This document shows, piece after piece, positions 1-13,400 of a stretch of 64,000 bases of DNA. The stretch is from positions 422,496 through 486,495 of the forward strand of contig MU867084.1 in the NCBI GenBank assembly GCA_033725935.1, in the 5' to 3' direction. A program made the translations under genes and the position numbers. The DNA comes from Cladorrhinum sp. PSN259. Its lineage: Eukaryota > Ascomycota > Sordariomycetes > Sordariales > Podosporaceae. Every line of letters starts with the position of its first letter. The stretch's first letter is position 1. Under the pieces are notes generated by a model. It searched no databases, was not told the DNA's origin, and saw only the letters and a list, made by a program, of their open reading frames with translations.

Positions 1-920
1 GGTGGGGTGGGGGGTCCTCTCCTGGCGATGGCAGCTTGTTGGGCGAGGAAGTCGGCGAGCTTGCCAGACACTCTCGAGTAGATTTGGGCCGAGTACTTGC
101 GGGCGAGAGTAACAGAAGGCGAGTGGAGATGTTGTGAAAGCGTAAGCAGAGTCACGTTCTCAGTGGTGTCCCACTCCCCATCGTTGACCTCGGGCTTGCC
201 AAGAATGGCGCGGGCAAGTGCGAGAGAGGCTCTAGCCATGATCGAAGGCTTCGTTGACACAAAGTCTCTGTGGTAAAGGGCGATCTCGCAAATGTACGCA
301 GCCATGTGCTCTACTTCCGGGCTGTCCCTCTCCTCGGCAACAATCAGCTGAGTGAAAAAGTCGACGGTTGGGTGTCCGATGTTCCAGTCGAGTGTGTTGA
401 GGACGTGCATCTCCATCTGCGTAAACATGCCAGCATCGTAGAGCCCGCAGCACATGTTGTTGAGCTCGTTGATCTGGGGTACTCGGTCCTTCTTGTCGCC
501 GTACTTGGAAGCGATCAGGAGGGCGGCACAGCCAACGAGCTGGTAGTGTTGCTTATACACTACCCGCTTTGAGCAGTACCTGTCGAGGAGGTTGACGGTG
601 AGAAAAAGCGTCTCTGGAAGGAGTGAGAAAGCAGCATGAGCCTCAATAAGGAAATCGATCAGATATGGCCGCATAAACCATTGAATCTCACGCTGCATGT
701 CGATGAGGTTCGCATCTGGTAACGTCTCGTCCTCCATGTGACGCATATGCTGCATTATGTCCTCCAAATACTCCTCGCTGGCCAGCCTTGAGAGCTCGTT
801 GGCAATCATCTCCTGCTTGTTCCGCGCTACTATCTTGGCAGTATCCCGCATGCTGATGCGTTGGCTGACCTCGTCCTCAACGAAGAAGGTTTCGTCGGAT
901 GAATAAGCTGAAGGGCCCAT
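1..920 (-). CDS. G1/S-type cyclin (Cln/Puc1-like), 3' end outside the window
   Basis: Regulatory subunit expected to bind and activate the cell-cycle kinase Cdc28/Cdc2 at G1. The frame is open from the ATG at 918-920 to the window edge (306 codons), so the C-terminus is missing. A cyclin box occupies roughly residues 73-190: it has the helix-1 motif MRPYLIDFLIEAH, then LLDRYCSKRVVYKQHYQLVG, the core LLIASKYGDKKDRVPQINEL with the usual Lys and Glu, and VLNTLDWNIGHPTVDFF. The wording resembles fungal G1 cyclins (Cln/Puc1) rather than B-type or Pho85 cyclins. No intron is needed in the visible part. There is no ATG on this strand for about 400 nt upstream of the start, which supports the start chosen. 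The first 50 or so residues are acidic and unconserved. Which G1 cyclin it is cannot be settled without the C-terminus. Confidence 0.85.
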   Translation of the reverse strand, partial: MGPSAYSSDETFFVEDEVSQRISMRDTAKIVARNKQEMIANELSRLASEEYLEDIMQHMRHMEDETLPDANLIDMQREIQWFMRPYLIDFLIEAHAAFSLLPETLFLTVNLLDRYCSKRVVYKQHYQLVGCAALLIASKYGDKKDRVPQINELNNMCCGLYDAGMFTQMEMHVLNTLDWNIGHPTVDFFTQLIVAEERDSPEVEHMAAYICEIALYHRDFVSTKPSIMARASLALARAILGKPEVNDGEWDTTENVTLLTLSQHLHSPSVTLARKYSAQIYSRVSGKLADFLAQQAAIARRGPPTP

Positions 921-3060
921 TGTGACGGTGTTGTGTGGATGGAGTTGTGAAGCGTTGTTGAGATGGGCTGAGTTGTCCAAAAGGAGTGGTGAATATTTCG
1001 AATTCTCCAGGAATCGTGATGGCTGTTGTCGTTGAGAGAGTGTGATGGTTTGGATGTATTACGATATTGGGTTGGTCGAGTCAAGAGAGTGAGACTTCAA
1101 CCGCGATATGACTAGTATTAGATTATTAAAGAGTGTGTTGAAATTATCGAAGACCTGAAAAAAGAGTGACTGTTGGCGTGAAATGTCGCCGAGTTGGTTG
1201 GTTAGGAAAAAGAGGATTGGGTATCTCGCACGGGTAGGTGTGAGATCGGGGTGGGCGGGGAAGAAGCCTGGTTAAGAATTATGTCTACCGGTAGCTTCTA
1301 GACGTTTATTGTCAGCACGACTCATTTCCCGGGGGTCGCTTGTGTTTTGGTAGAGTGAAAAAGGGGGAAGGCCAGAGCTTTCTAAGTCTTGTTCGAAGCC
1401 ACCGCCGCAAAACGGCGTGTCTTCCAAAGGAGATCCACTTCGGGGATTACCAAGGGGAGGAGTGCAAATTGCCTAAGCTGATTCGTCGATCTTGGCCTGT
1501 GGAGACATTGATTCTCAGATTGGCTTGCGCACCGGTCTGGAACGAGCAAACCACCGGCGCGGATTGTCGACACGACCGAGGGAGAGCATCGAACGGGACG
1601 GGCTACTGCCGGCCGGCCGTTATGTTTCCTGGAGTAACGCCATTGCTACACCGGACGAGGCATGGAAGGGGGGACTCAGGGTTGGAAAAGAACGGGAGGA
1701 ATAATTTCTTACCGCCACGGTTGCAGAGTGCTTCTTTCTCGAAATTGAAAAAAGAAGGACCGAGGGCAAAATGACACAATTCCTGAGGGCCAAGAGTGTG
1801 GAAGCAACGAGCTAACGTGTCCCACAAGCTGTCTTCAGGGTCGGCAGATTGAGATTAGGGTGATCGAGAGAAAGATGCCAATCAAATAAAATCGGCATGC
1901 AACTGCAAGGGACAACAGATCGAACAATTAGCATTTTTTCTGTATATTGGATCTTGCTATTGTTCCTGAAAAAGTGGGATGGTGACATCACATGTGTGGC
2001 CGGCCAGGGCGCGCTCCAAGGAATTCTCTTGAATTGAGTTTTCGGAGAAAGGGGAGTTGCATACCTCTCACTATCAACACCTGGGGTTGCCAGAAAGGGC
2101 TTTGTGAGGATCGGGAGCATGTAAGAACCCGAATAATCGCTTCTGCCTCGACGGTCGATGGCAGACAAAATGTCTCGATTTTCAATTGTTTCCCAAAGCT
2201 CGGTCTGTTCTGGCGGGGTCGGAGAAGGGTTCGGTGGTGAAGAGGGTTGAAGGTGGGTCGGGGAGGTGGATGTGGTGTGAGGAATGAAGCTCGATGTCAA
2301 CGTTCGCTCGGAACGAAGGGATCGAATCGGGAAATGGTGAGGATTCCTCGTCGTCGAACCGAAGAATTCAAAAAAAGGGCCTGAGGAAGTGGTATGTGGG
2401 GAAGTATCGATGAGGGCGAGCCGGCAAACTTTATTAAGAAACCTCTCTCAGCTGCTCTCTTCGTCTGCACACTACACACGCACCGGTAGGAAGAGTCCCA
2501 AGAAATCTAAATCTCCTCCTTCCCTCCTTTTCTCGGTAGCCTTGGCTGAGAAAAGTAGTATTGGAAGGATGGGTACGGGAGGGAACGACTGGTTGCGGAT
2601 GACGGAAGGAGGGAAGGGGAAAAGGAAAGGGGAGGAGGAGAATAGATATTTGGTCAAGGTCGGAGGAGGATGGAGAAGAGGAAAAGGGAGTGGAAAAGGA
2701 GCGCAGAGATTGGTTAACGGCCGATTTAAGACAGGGCCCCCAGTGGTAGCAGTACTGATGTACCTTGCCTGCCCTGGTCGACTTTTTCCTGCAGTGCAGG
2801 ACCGCAGCCGTGCAGTGCGTTGCAGGGTCAGCCAGGCCACCAGCGATCCTGGCTCTCTGGGTGCCTCTCCGTTGCGCCAAAAAGGCAAGGTGCTTCCGCG
2901 ACCGTGACCGTGACCGCGACTCCGTATTTCTTCTTCTTGTCCAACAATTACGTGCCCGACAATGCGCGTCCAGCGTCCAGAAACTATCAACCACCAGCGC
3001 CGACGATCCGGGACTAGACCTGAAAAAGGGACGTTCATCAAGCATGATTTCATACCAATA
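921..3060 (-). promoter_or_regulatory. Probable long leader/promoter of the G1 cyclin gene
   Basis: No supported coding frame. Read on the minus strand, 1800-3050 is rich in CT-blocks, as in promoters and leaders of filamentous fungi. Overlapping open frames of about 190-200 codons at 2434-3053 are low-complexity (Ser/Pro/Phe-rich) and occur in two frames at once, which fits composition rather than coding. Directly upstream of the cyclin start about 400 nt lacks any ATG on the coding strand. A long regulated leader is an inference. Confidence 0.4.
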
Positions 3061-5072
3061 CTACAAGGTCAATTGAATTGCATGTCGAAATTGCACCCAT
3101 CCAGATAGATCAATTGATCAGGTACCATACACCGTATGCATGTATGATACCGGCACCGTCTTTGCCAGCTCTTGGACTTGTGTGTTGGTAGGATTGTGTG
3201 GACTCGCTGCTCGGCTGGGAAATTCAGGCCGCGGGTGGAGGAACAGGGATCCATCTCAACTTGCAGGGCTCCTTCCCTTTTGCTCTCCCAGTCTCTCTGA
3301 CGGCTGGGGGAAAAAATCATTCAGACACGGTACCAAAGTGTGGCCTTTAAGTTCTAACTTATTATCATGACTATTATGGCAACCCCGATCCTCAAAACTT
3401 CGTTGCTTGTTGTAGTGGGAATTGTTGCTTTGGTTGCAATTCGTCAGGAGATGAAGAGATTAGCGTCTGGCGGTGTTTGGGGTTGGCGTGATCCTTTCTT
3501 TCCAGTCTCACTCCGGCTTCTCGTCTTGGATTGCCGTTTCCACTAGCTCTCAAGGCGTTTTAGGGGGGCATACGTAGTAGTTTAGTGCTGGGGGTTCTCT
3601 TGGGTGTCTCTGGGGCCACCCGGGGTCCACAGTCAATGCTATTTACAAAAAACCAGGCAGATAACACGCATCAAGCATCAACGGATCATGAGTGTAGACC
3701 ATAGCAAATAGCAAAGTGACAAGCAGACAATTACACTGCAACTCTATTGTCTGCAGCGAGCCATCAAGCAAATAGAGTTGTGAGCTGTGAGGCGGTGATC
3801 AGCATAATAATCAGCAGACCTGGAAACTGAGATGATTGCTGTAACGGCAACTCCGTTTCGATCTGCCAGGTGCTGCTGAACCTGGAACCGACCGTGGGGC
3901 CTCAAATGATGGGTCATCCGACGGACGAAAAGTCATGTGCTCTGCTTTCTTTTCTACCAATCCCTCATCTCGAATCAAGGTAATATTGTTTGCTGTTTCC
4001 CCGATATATACACCATGATCTTCAATCTTCAATTTGTTTATTTCTGGCCTCCTTTCTTGCGGCCACCTCTTCCTCATGCCTTCTTCTAGCTTCTGATGCA
4101 ACCGAGACAGCCTGGTCGCCCGACCCTGGTGAACATCAAAACAGGGACAGTACTTGGTTGAATCGGTGGAGAGACACGGATTGCATGCTTGAAGCGGGCA
4201 TTCGGGCCTCTCATAAAGCCAGAAAAAGTGGAGGTGGCATAAGGCCAGCTGCATGTAATAATCATGAACTGGATGCCTTTTTTTTTTTTTGTCTGCTGTG
4301 ACTGCCGCCGCATAAAAACGGGCTGTCGTCGTCTCCGAGTGGACGAGGACATGCTGACTTTTATTTCAGAGCTTACGTAGAGTTGACTCTCAACACGGCC
4401 ACCGTCATTGTCATAGCGAGCGAGCGAGGAGAAAGTACCAAATGCACGAGACGTCGCCGCACAGCCGCGTGGGATCGATGGAAGCTGTACCTTTCTGAAA
4501 GGCGGCCCGATTCGAGGTTTCGATGTTCGATGTTCGATTGTATCATGTATCAAGTTGGCTATTTCCTAGTTTATCAGCCGCTAATGCGGGCACCATCACG
4601 TCTTTTGCTTTTGCTCTCCGAGTGCGTGGTTACTTTGTGAGCAACCTGTTCCAAGATTCGTTGCTGCTGCGCGTATCATTTGGAGCTTGGCGTGTTCGCG
4701 TTTTAATGGGTTTGATGTTGAGCCAATGAGGGCATCTGGAAAGTGCCCCTGTTGGATGAGGTGAGGGGGGAACCGTGAAAAGAGGTTGGCAGCTGCAAAA
4801 CGCGGGGCATCGGCTTTGCGGCGGGATGCATTGAATTCAATTCATCGTGTGAGCGCGGGAATCTGAAAATGGTACAAGATTTGATGCAGCCCGTAGCAGC
4901 TGCCAGTGAGGTCTGACAATGCAGAGTTTCCAGACGTCAAAGCTGCCCTGGTGTTCCTGGCACAATGCATATTGCTGGGCAAATTGGCGCGCCGGCAGCC
5001 AATCAGAAATCCGGGACGCGATGCTCCACGACTTTTGGGAAATTCAATTTAAATCCATGACTGCACACTGCA

Positions 5073-5113
5073 CAGGCTCCTAATAACAGGCTCCTAAAAA
5101 CAGGCTCCAAAAA
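5073..5113. repeat. Three-unit 13-14 nt tandem repeat
   Basis: Units CAGGCTCCTAATAA, CAGGCTCCTAAAAA and CAGGCTCCAAAAA follow each other without spacer, and a partial fourth unit (CAGGCC) follows. Non-coding context. No function visible. Confidence 0.85.
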
Positions 5114-6656
5114 CAGGCCACGGCTGTGTAGTAATAAACCGCGCCAGAGCCAACGGACTGGCTCCCCAAAACTCGCGAGGGAAACGCCACGGCCCTCCGG
5201 CTGACCCGGGGGACCACTGACGATGCTCCAATGCTCACCTCCGGATGTCGCCATATCGTTATCTTGTTGACACAGTCCCTCTTCTGCCGTGCGATGGTAT
5301 CTCTTTCCATAGAGGGGCTTGTGGAGCTGGCCACGAAAGTTTGAGACATGAGGTAGGTAGTGAAGGCCTTTGTCCCTGTCCAACATGATCGACCTGTCTA
5401 TCGAGATGATGATGGACCTCGTTCTTCAAGGCGTCCAGGTCAAACATGGAAAGCCACTGTTTCACAGATTGGCGTTGCCCGGCAAAGATCGCATGTTTTC
5501 TCTCGTTTGTCATGTTTGCTCATCAGCGCCCCCCAGCTATATCAGGACCTATAATTATTGGGCCCCCAGATATTGACGGCACGGGACGGATAGGATACCG
5601 TACATCCAGTTGCTCGGACTTTCTCTCCCACCACCACCAGGACACAAGTTGATGATGGTTGTTATTTGGCCGTTGATAGAGGCGGTCAAGCCGCGCTCGT
5701 TCGTATCTGCATCATTGCCGTCATGAGCTTTCGCGTTCCCCTCTTGAGCAAGATCTTCAGCATATGGCTGGCTGAGGCTTGCCTGCTCCCAGCGAATGGG
5801 AGCACGTTCCACCACACTGAGCCAGTGTGAGCCACCAAGATTGAGACGTATGCATGGGTTCGGTGATATCAAGTACTCCGGGCACAAGGCAGAGATAGTG
5901 TCATACCTGAATCGCAAACAGAAGGGTTGCTTCTTCCAGCTGTGTTATCAACGATGAGGATTGTGATAGGATTATATGAGTACATACACCCGCCTTTTAG
6001 CCGTGCGGGAGTTGGACGACACGGCTCATAGCTGATGGCTCATAATCTCTGCATATTTCTTGCTGTGGTGCCTCAAAAGGGAATCTCAAAGTGGGATGAG
6101 GACCAATGGATCTTGTCAGCCAGATAGGATTTGAAACTGCCAGCTCACCAAGGAGGGTAACAAGGCATTTTGCCTGGGAAAGCTTTGGATTGGTCAAAAG
6201 CTTCCTTGGACTTTGCTCAGCTTCATCAGCCTGCTTTTTGCCGACTATCAAACCAACAGCTTTGATAGTGTGGCTTTGCCTGGAAGAGGGGTACTGAGCC
6301 TCGGCTATCAGTGTCTCTGCAGAGAACTTTACACTGCCTGTTTGGTATTCCGTAGTTTCAAGATACCCGTCCGGACTTGCCAACAGTTCAATCTTTTCAC
6401 GGTCTGACCGCCCCCCTCTTCCGATTGTGCTGACTGTCCGACTTCGGATAATACCGAATCTAGCAATCATCGCTATGACTTGTTACTGTTAGTGGGCAAT
6501 GGTGGCATCCTGCCGACGTGCCCCCCATGGCTAGATCTTCAGTATCGAAACAATCCCAACTCTACACGTGTAGTTATGGATCAATCGATCCAAAGATCTT
6601 GGGACCATCTGACCATATAAAGACAGACCGCAACTTGAACATGGAGAAGATCCCGG

Positions 6657-6684
6657 CCCCCCTCCCTAACCCCCCCGCCCCCCC
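6657..6684 (-). other. G-quadruplex-type motif on the minus strand
   Basis: Reading the minus strand there are four G-runs of 7, 7, 3 and 6 guanines, separated by loops of 1, 3 and 1 nt. This fits the canonical intramolecular G4 pattern. On the plus strand it is the C-run tract beginning at 6657. A TATA-like CATATAAAG lies about 45 bp to the left. No gene is recognised on either side. Confidence 0.6.
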
Positions 6685-9600
6685 GAGCAAGCGGAACCCG
6701 CCAAGCGGGGCCGCCCGCTGTCCGTTATTAGCTCGGCATTCTGGCGGTCGGTGAACCCTCATTCCCTGGTCTGTGATCTGTTTTTGTACGCTGCAAACAA
6801 TTCCTCCATGTTGCAATACTATGCCGCTGCGATGATTATTGGGGGCGGTGAATGAAGAAAATATGCAGTTGCTGTTGTTCAAAAGCTGGCCCTGGTCCCT
6901 GCATTTCCGTTTTGCCCACTTGGGATGCATCGCATCGTCAACAAAAACGACTTCTTTTTTTCTTGTGCTTTTTCAATGGAGCATTATCGGAGGAGACGGC
7001 TAGTAACTCGCTCTAGGACATGGCCTGGACAGACTTTTTTTCTTTCATGCATTGGCTCTTCTCGACGCTTCCCTCGATTGTGGATTCATGCGCCAGCAAA
7101 CACAGAAACAAATTGCCTCATTTTCCACCTTCACAGCCAAGCCCGATTCATGACCTTTTCAGAATGGTAACTTCCAGATATGTCTTTAAAAGATAATTTC
7201 CAATCTCGAGTTTGGGTGGGGCCAAGGATCATTGCAGGTTTGATTTCATTGAAATCTCACCCTTCAAAAAGAGATTTTGTGGAGCGAGCCAATCGTTTAA
7301 TCGAGATGAGAGCGAGAGGGCCCGGGCTTCTAGAAGGCCATGTGGAAGCTCCCGTGCGATGGGTGGGGCCTTGCAGCTGCGCAGCACTGGTAAGGCTGAA
7401 GCTAACAGTGGCTTGGGATGCTGTATAAAATTCACAAACCAGGCACAAAAGGTGGGGTGTGGCGCCGTGCAGCCGGGACAGGGATGATGAGGGAATCCTT
7501 CTCCACGTTTGGGTTCCCCGCCTTTCCGTTCAACTCGCTGAAACCCAAGACCTTTCAAATACGACATCAAACTTCTGATCATTCTCAAATGATGACCATC
7601 TCGGGTCCGATCAATTGTAAAGACGTTCGATTTACAAACAATTTCCACCAGAGGTCTGAGAGCAGCTACAACCAAGGTCGTGGCTGGCTCTCATCAACCG
7701 CTTGTCAAACTTTGTCTCGAACCCGCGCGACTTTCTCTCTCATCAGGGAGACGATGCACTTAAGCTCAGACAGGCTTCAAGGTTGCTGTAACACACAGTA
7801 AATCATAACAAATCGCAAACTATTATTCCGGTCTTACAGCCCGTTTCTGTCACTATCTGTGCCGCGCTTTGTTTTTCCCGGCTGTCAACAAAGACTTTTA
7901 CCTGGACACGGCGACTGTGGTTGACACGAGCAAGGACGATCTTAAAATCAACAATAACGTTGTCAATAGACTCTCGGACCCTTCACAAACACAACTGCCA
8001 GCTTTCCGGGACGAGCCCAGACGGCTGAAGCACGTCGGAAACTTTTTGGTTCTGCAGGCTCTTTTTCAGGTACTTTGCGGGGTGTGGCATCTTCTCTGCC
8101 GCCGTTACAATGTCCAAGGAGAGCAAAGAGCGGCACAACATTGAACAGAGCCCAAAGCGCTGAACCTCAGCATGGGGGACCATGGATATATCTGGCGGAT
8201 TCCCAACGTGCCGTGTCGAGGCGCCAATGACCATGAAAGATTGACATTTTCCCCGCGACCACCTTCTTGGCCGGGAAACACACCTGTCGGTCCTGTCTGC
8301 CCACATGGTGGCTGCCGGCGTTTCAACAATATTGAATGGCGTTCGATAGGCGTAAGCAGCTGCGCAGCATGATTGCAGTGAGGCGTCTCTCCCTTCCCTT
8401 GCGCCGGCAGCCTCCTTCTCGTTTATCCAGGCTCCCGTTCACATGTCGGACACTTGCCAGTACGGTTTTCTTCGGCATCGACTCCGTATTGGTCTCCACA
8501 CGTTACCGGAAGCCCCCGACACCCCGGACCGGAACTCATGTACCTGAGTTTCGAGATCCGCCGGGAATGTTCGCCCTGCAGTTGATATCGGGCGTCATCT
8601 CTCATTTCTCGTTGTGTCATCCTATCCATTGACTGGCGAATACCCTCTCAATAGACACACTGTCAGGCGCCAGTCGACATTAAACTGGACGATTGGTGGC
8701 GATCTGACGTCAACAATGGCTTCACCCCTTTTGTGGGAAGCTATCGGTCTCAAAACCAGCGGCACGGGCTAAACTTAGCCTTTCCATTTGATATGCTCGC
8801 GGATCGGATTCGGCAAGATCCAACGATAAAAGAAACAAGCGCTCAGACAGTAGTAATTTGTGCGACGGCCGCCTGTTCTTTTCCGTTTCGCAATACATCA
8901 GGGTCCAGTTGAACCAATGAGGACTCAATTGACGCCCCAAAAAAAAAGTTTCGAGTTTCGACATGGGTAACGCGAGAGACGCGATGCAAGATGCGGGTGT
9001 TTGACGGTGCATTTTATTATGACGCGTTCGTGCAGCACGTTTATGGCAAAAGCATCGACGGGACGCGAGTCGTTTCTGGAGCCAAGAAGTGGTTCGCCGT
9101 GAATTGGCGCCATTTGCGAAGATGTGAGCCACTGAGGAGGAGGTTGGGGTTGCAACGTCGGAGCAGGAAAGCAGCAAGGGGCGGCCAAAGCGATTCCGCT
9201 GAGAACCTCTCAAAGGAGCCCGAGCCAAATCGGGAAGATCACTCGTGCAATTTGACATCTGCCTGAGGAACGATTACGCTCGGTGTTTTTGGTATCACGA
9301 ATACGAAAGGAGGATGGCCAGCTACCAGTCCATCACCACCTCACTTTCTTTGTGTCTGCGAACATTCCCGAAACCTCCGGATTGATGAGATATTCAAGTT
9401 TCAAGATGATGCCAGATACCCGCATTCCCAGTCCCAATTAAATAACACCCCCACAAGCCAAGCCCGTGGGGAGCAAAACGCACCGTCCAATGAGGAGCAA
9501 GACTGCCGCGATTTCGCGATTTTTCAAGCCTGCTGAAAATGCATTCAGCCTGGACCTTTGATGATCTGACTGCCCAATTCCCAGCACTTTGGGGCAGCCA

Positions 9601-10230
9601 GCTGCGCGCCGCAGAGTAGCATCCAGGGCGCAAACATCTTGATCTCGTCCCCCCGGCGTCGCGGTATCATTGGTTCGAAGGGGAAGGATTCAGGAGTTTT
9701 GGCAGTGTATGTACGTAACCCGGCAAAGTAAGCTGCCTCATTTGTTTTTTGGCTTTGTTGGTGATGTATTACACCCCGCCGAAGGGAGGCAAAAACTGGC
9801 TGTGTGACTTAGTTGCTGCGGCTCCAAACTACTGCTCATCAAGATGGCTTTCTTCCAATCGGCGGAGCGGATTGATGACTGTTATAACAAACGATATCTC
9901 AGCCTCCCGACCTCCTCCTCCTGCCAGTCTTGGTCTCATGAAGCGAGGGTGTTCAAGTTTCAGTCAGTCATCAGGAGAGTAAGTAAGATGACATGGTATG
10001 AGTTTGTGTTGTATCAGTGTATGTAGGTACTTACGAGGCAACCCGGCTCTGCGGGGCCGGGTTTGTCATGCAACCTGGTGATCTTTCACACAGTAACACG
10101 ACGCATCACATTCAAGCCAGGCCAGATACAGAACCATTCCCTCGGAAGCTTTTCCTTTTCGTGTTGTGATATGAAATATATCGATCAGCACTCGAATCAC
10201 ATCATCATCCTCCTGTTTACTTTATTTGCC

Positions 10231-10440
10231 ATCATTTGGAACCCGGAATTTTGTTTTGATAATATGCGCTGTTATATTCTTTTTTCTTTTCTCACAGTTC
10301 CTGTTTTTACTCGGCAGTTGTCATTTGGAACCTGGAATTTTATTTTGATATATGCGCCGTTCTATTCTTTCTCTTTTTCGCAGTTCCTGGTGTTTGTTTT
10401 TTGAGATCTGTTGTTTGTTTTATCTTTTCACAGTTTCCTG
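10231..10440. repeat. Degenerate tandem repeat, period about 89 bp
   Basis: The block beginning TCATTTGGAACC at 10232 recurs at 10321, with the same downstream order: GGAATTTT, TTTTGATA, ATATGCGC, then a T-rich stretch and CAGTTCCTG. A third, shorter partial unit (CTTTTCACAGTTTCCTGG) is near 10420. The units differ by scattered substitutions and short indels. It lies in an AT-rich, non-coding stretch. Confidence 0.7.
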
Positions 10441-10445
10441 GTTTT

Positions 10446-13400
10446 GTTTGTTATTGACTACCTATACTACTCCGTACCTTATCTGTGCCGATTCCTGAAA
10501 TTTGTGCGCATGAACCTGGAAGTTTACAGTTTTGTAAAATCTTGATTTTTTACTGTTTTGGGGTAGTTGTATTGTATACACCAATCACCAAAAAAAACTT
10601 TCTTTTTTTTTCTTTCGGATATAACTTTTTAAAAACGCGTTACTAAAAAAAATCACTTTACGCGTGCCATGCCACTCATGCGAATTGCGCGTGTTTTGCA
10701 AAGTGTGAGGAGAAGGTCTCCGGAATCCAATGAACTGTGCCGCATTATTACAGGGGGATCGATCTGTTTCTGGCATTTTGGCATTTTCAATTGGCAATGC
10801 ATAACTGCGCGTTGGATTGGGATGAGAAATAAAGACTAACTGGAAATGAAAAGTCCATTGGATGGATGGGAGGGACTTGCCTGACTTGGTCATGTTGCAG
10901 TGGTCTGGTTACGGGGTTGCGGTACCAAAGATTGGGGAGTGTTCAAAGTGCAGTGGTAAGTTATTTTAAAAAGGGGTTGAGGTTGCCTCCTGTTGGGCAT
11001 GGGTAGGGGTAGGGTGGTTACGCAGCCATGGATGGATGGATGGAATGAGTATTATTATATGCCCCCAGGCTGGCGGGTATAATACATCCGAAAATGACTC
11101 TTTTTTCTTCTTTTTTTTTAAAAAAAGGAAGAACTCCGGCCTTGTGATACACAAGTGTATTGGCTGAAGGTGGTTATTTAATGATGATCGGGTTTGTTCC
11201 CAATTGCTCTGTGCTGAGGCGTGGAAGGTGAAAAAGATTACTCGGTCGGTTTTTTTTGCAAAGGGGGAAGTTTGGTACGCGTCAATTGTAACCAAGAGAT
11301 GGTTTGTGCTGAAAAGATCTTCTCCAAGTGGGTTTGAACTTGTATTATTATTGGTTTTCATCTCTCTCTCTCGGTACCATCTTTTAGAGATACTCAAACT
11401 CAGGTGTCTTTAACTGAGGATGGTTGGTTGGGGGGAATCATCTCGGCTTTCTTCTTAGCTCGCAAGCGCGCGCAAGTCACCTACATATCTGGAAGGCATA
11501 CAGTCTTCATTTCACCAGTACAGTAAACAAGGTTAGCTTTGGGTCTTGCGGCTAAAGGGACCAACGAATTTTCAGAGATGGAAAAGAGGCGGATGATAAA
11601 ATTGGGGTTCTCCTTCGGAGGTTGTCATCGGCATCATCATCGATGATACGATGTGGTGGTCATGTTATACACAAGGAGCGAATACGTATTACACAGTGCT
11701 GGCGCGCGCATGCGGATACAACTGAACAGTGCGGCTGGTGAGACAACGGTACACAGTTATCGACTTTTTGGGTTTCTCTTTGCTCAAATTTGTTTTTCTA
11801 TCTCCTCTGGCTTTTTTGGCTGGGCCGAGACATACAGCTGACGTGCATTTAGGGGTTGTTGTGTACGAAAAGGAGGTTAGGATGAGGGAGAAGTTGAAAG
11901 CTTAGCGGATTGGATATGATGACATTGGATTCAGTATCATCTTATCACGATATGGTATTGGGACATCATTTGTCTTCATCTTCTTGTTCTTGCTGATGAT
12001 GGAGAATTGGAGGTTGGAGAGGTTGACAGACACGAAAGGTACAAGAGCTCGTGTGCGCATGTCTTACTTTTCCTTGAGACATATTCCTAGCTTTCTAGAA
12101 GACTGCGGTTTTCCCTCATGATAAGCCTTTCTGCCTGGTTGGGCTGAGACATGAGTTCATGTCTATCAAGCTAAAATTTTCTTCTGTAGAAGACAAGGTC
12201 AAAGATTTTAGTGTGTGGCAAATCGTGAAGATTGAGATGGTGCCAGTGATAATCTCTTCAGATGGCGTCGAAATTTGGGCTTGTGTTGCTTTACAGGAGG
12301 GGTAGTTATTATGAATCAGGTTTTCGAGAGACTTTCTGTTGATCAAAATAAAGTGACTTGTACCAACGCCCCCGTGATTGCGCATTGCCATTGTTTATCT
12401 AGGACAAGCCCAGGTGATACATACATGTCCATTTGCATAGGATATTGCATTTATACATATGCAGACTGCACGCATGCTTTTCAGTCCATTATGTCAGCCG
12501 CCGTTTTGAAGACTTTTCTTTTAACTCAGCCTCCGTTTTGCCTCCCCAGGGAGAAAGTTTGGAACGAAAAATTGCTTCAGGGTCCAGGGGTCCGGACAGA
12601 CATCATTGCCAGACTCGGAAAAATCATGGTTTGAACTTGGGTCATGAGTTTAGGGTCCGTATGCTGCTTCCCGCCCCTTTCCGTTCGTTCGTCCCCCCTA
12701 TCCCTTCCCGTGATGGGTTGTCCGAAACATTGGAACCGGTGGGGTTGGAAAAGGTGTTTATGTAGGGGCAAGTAAACGAACGAACGGGGATCGACAGTGA
12801 CATAGGGTCATGACATTTTTGTTTGACATGAAGGGTTGTTTCCTGGTACCTAGTGTGAAGGGACGCTTTCTTTTGCGGATTTCCTTTGAACGCAACGCAT
12901 GTCTGACACAGGGCTCGTACGTTTAGAGTGTAGCTGAATCTTAACAGTAGTTGGTGAGCATGACCTCTTTTTAACTTGAAGGGTACCTACCTGCGTGCCC
13001 GACTGTGTAAGGGGCAGTTCTTTGGTTGTGATATCATGCATACACGCATGCCTGCGGCCGAGGAATCGTTCGTCGTGGGGGTCCAGTATTGGTTGATGCA
13101 AGTTGTCGTTCGTCTTGACATCCTCGAGAGGAACCTCGGCGCAAACACGTAGGTGAACTGATTGTGAAAAGAAATCGCTTGCGTATGGGAACGTGTTTTA
13201 CTTTGGCGTTGTTTACTTCAATGTCGCTCTTGAGGTTCACCTTTTCAGGGAGACAATAATTACCTGTACTTTGTTGATCGACTCATTTCTTCGGGCTCTG
13301 CTGACTGTAAAACTACTTGCGGTGAGAGATTGAAGAGCTGTTCAAGCGGTGCGTTCCCGCAGAATATTGGGCTCAGACTAGGTGTTTACCGGATGACCAC

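Larger units (their letters stand above)
3061..10224. other. Gene-free interval
   Basis: I see no conserved protein, tRNA or 5S gene here. Open frames up to about 178 codons occur (for example 8722-9258 on the minus strand) but have no recognisable motif and no supporting splice or family pattern. Small local features: three head-to-tail units of 13-14 nt beginning CAGGCTCC at 5073-5113, and a C-rich/G-quadruplex-like tract at 6657-6684. Confidence 0.5.

Noticed and set aside
2434..3053. Open frames of 193 and 203 codons on the minus strand, upstream of the cyclin
   Set aside because: They overlap in different frames, are Ser/Pro/Arg low-complexity with no motif, and reflect CT-rich leader composition.
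8722..9258. 178-codon ATG-initiated frame on the minus strand
   Set aside because: No recognisable motif, signal or splice pattern, and the opposite strand is also open for much of it; such lengths occur by chance at this base composition.
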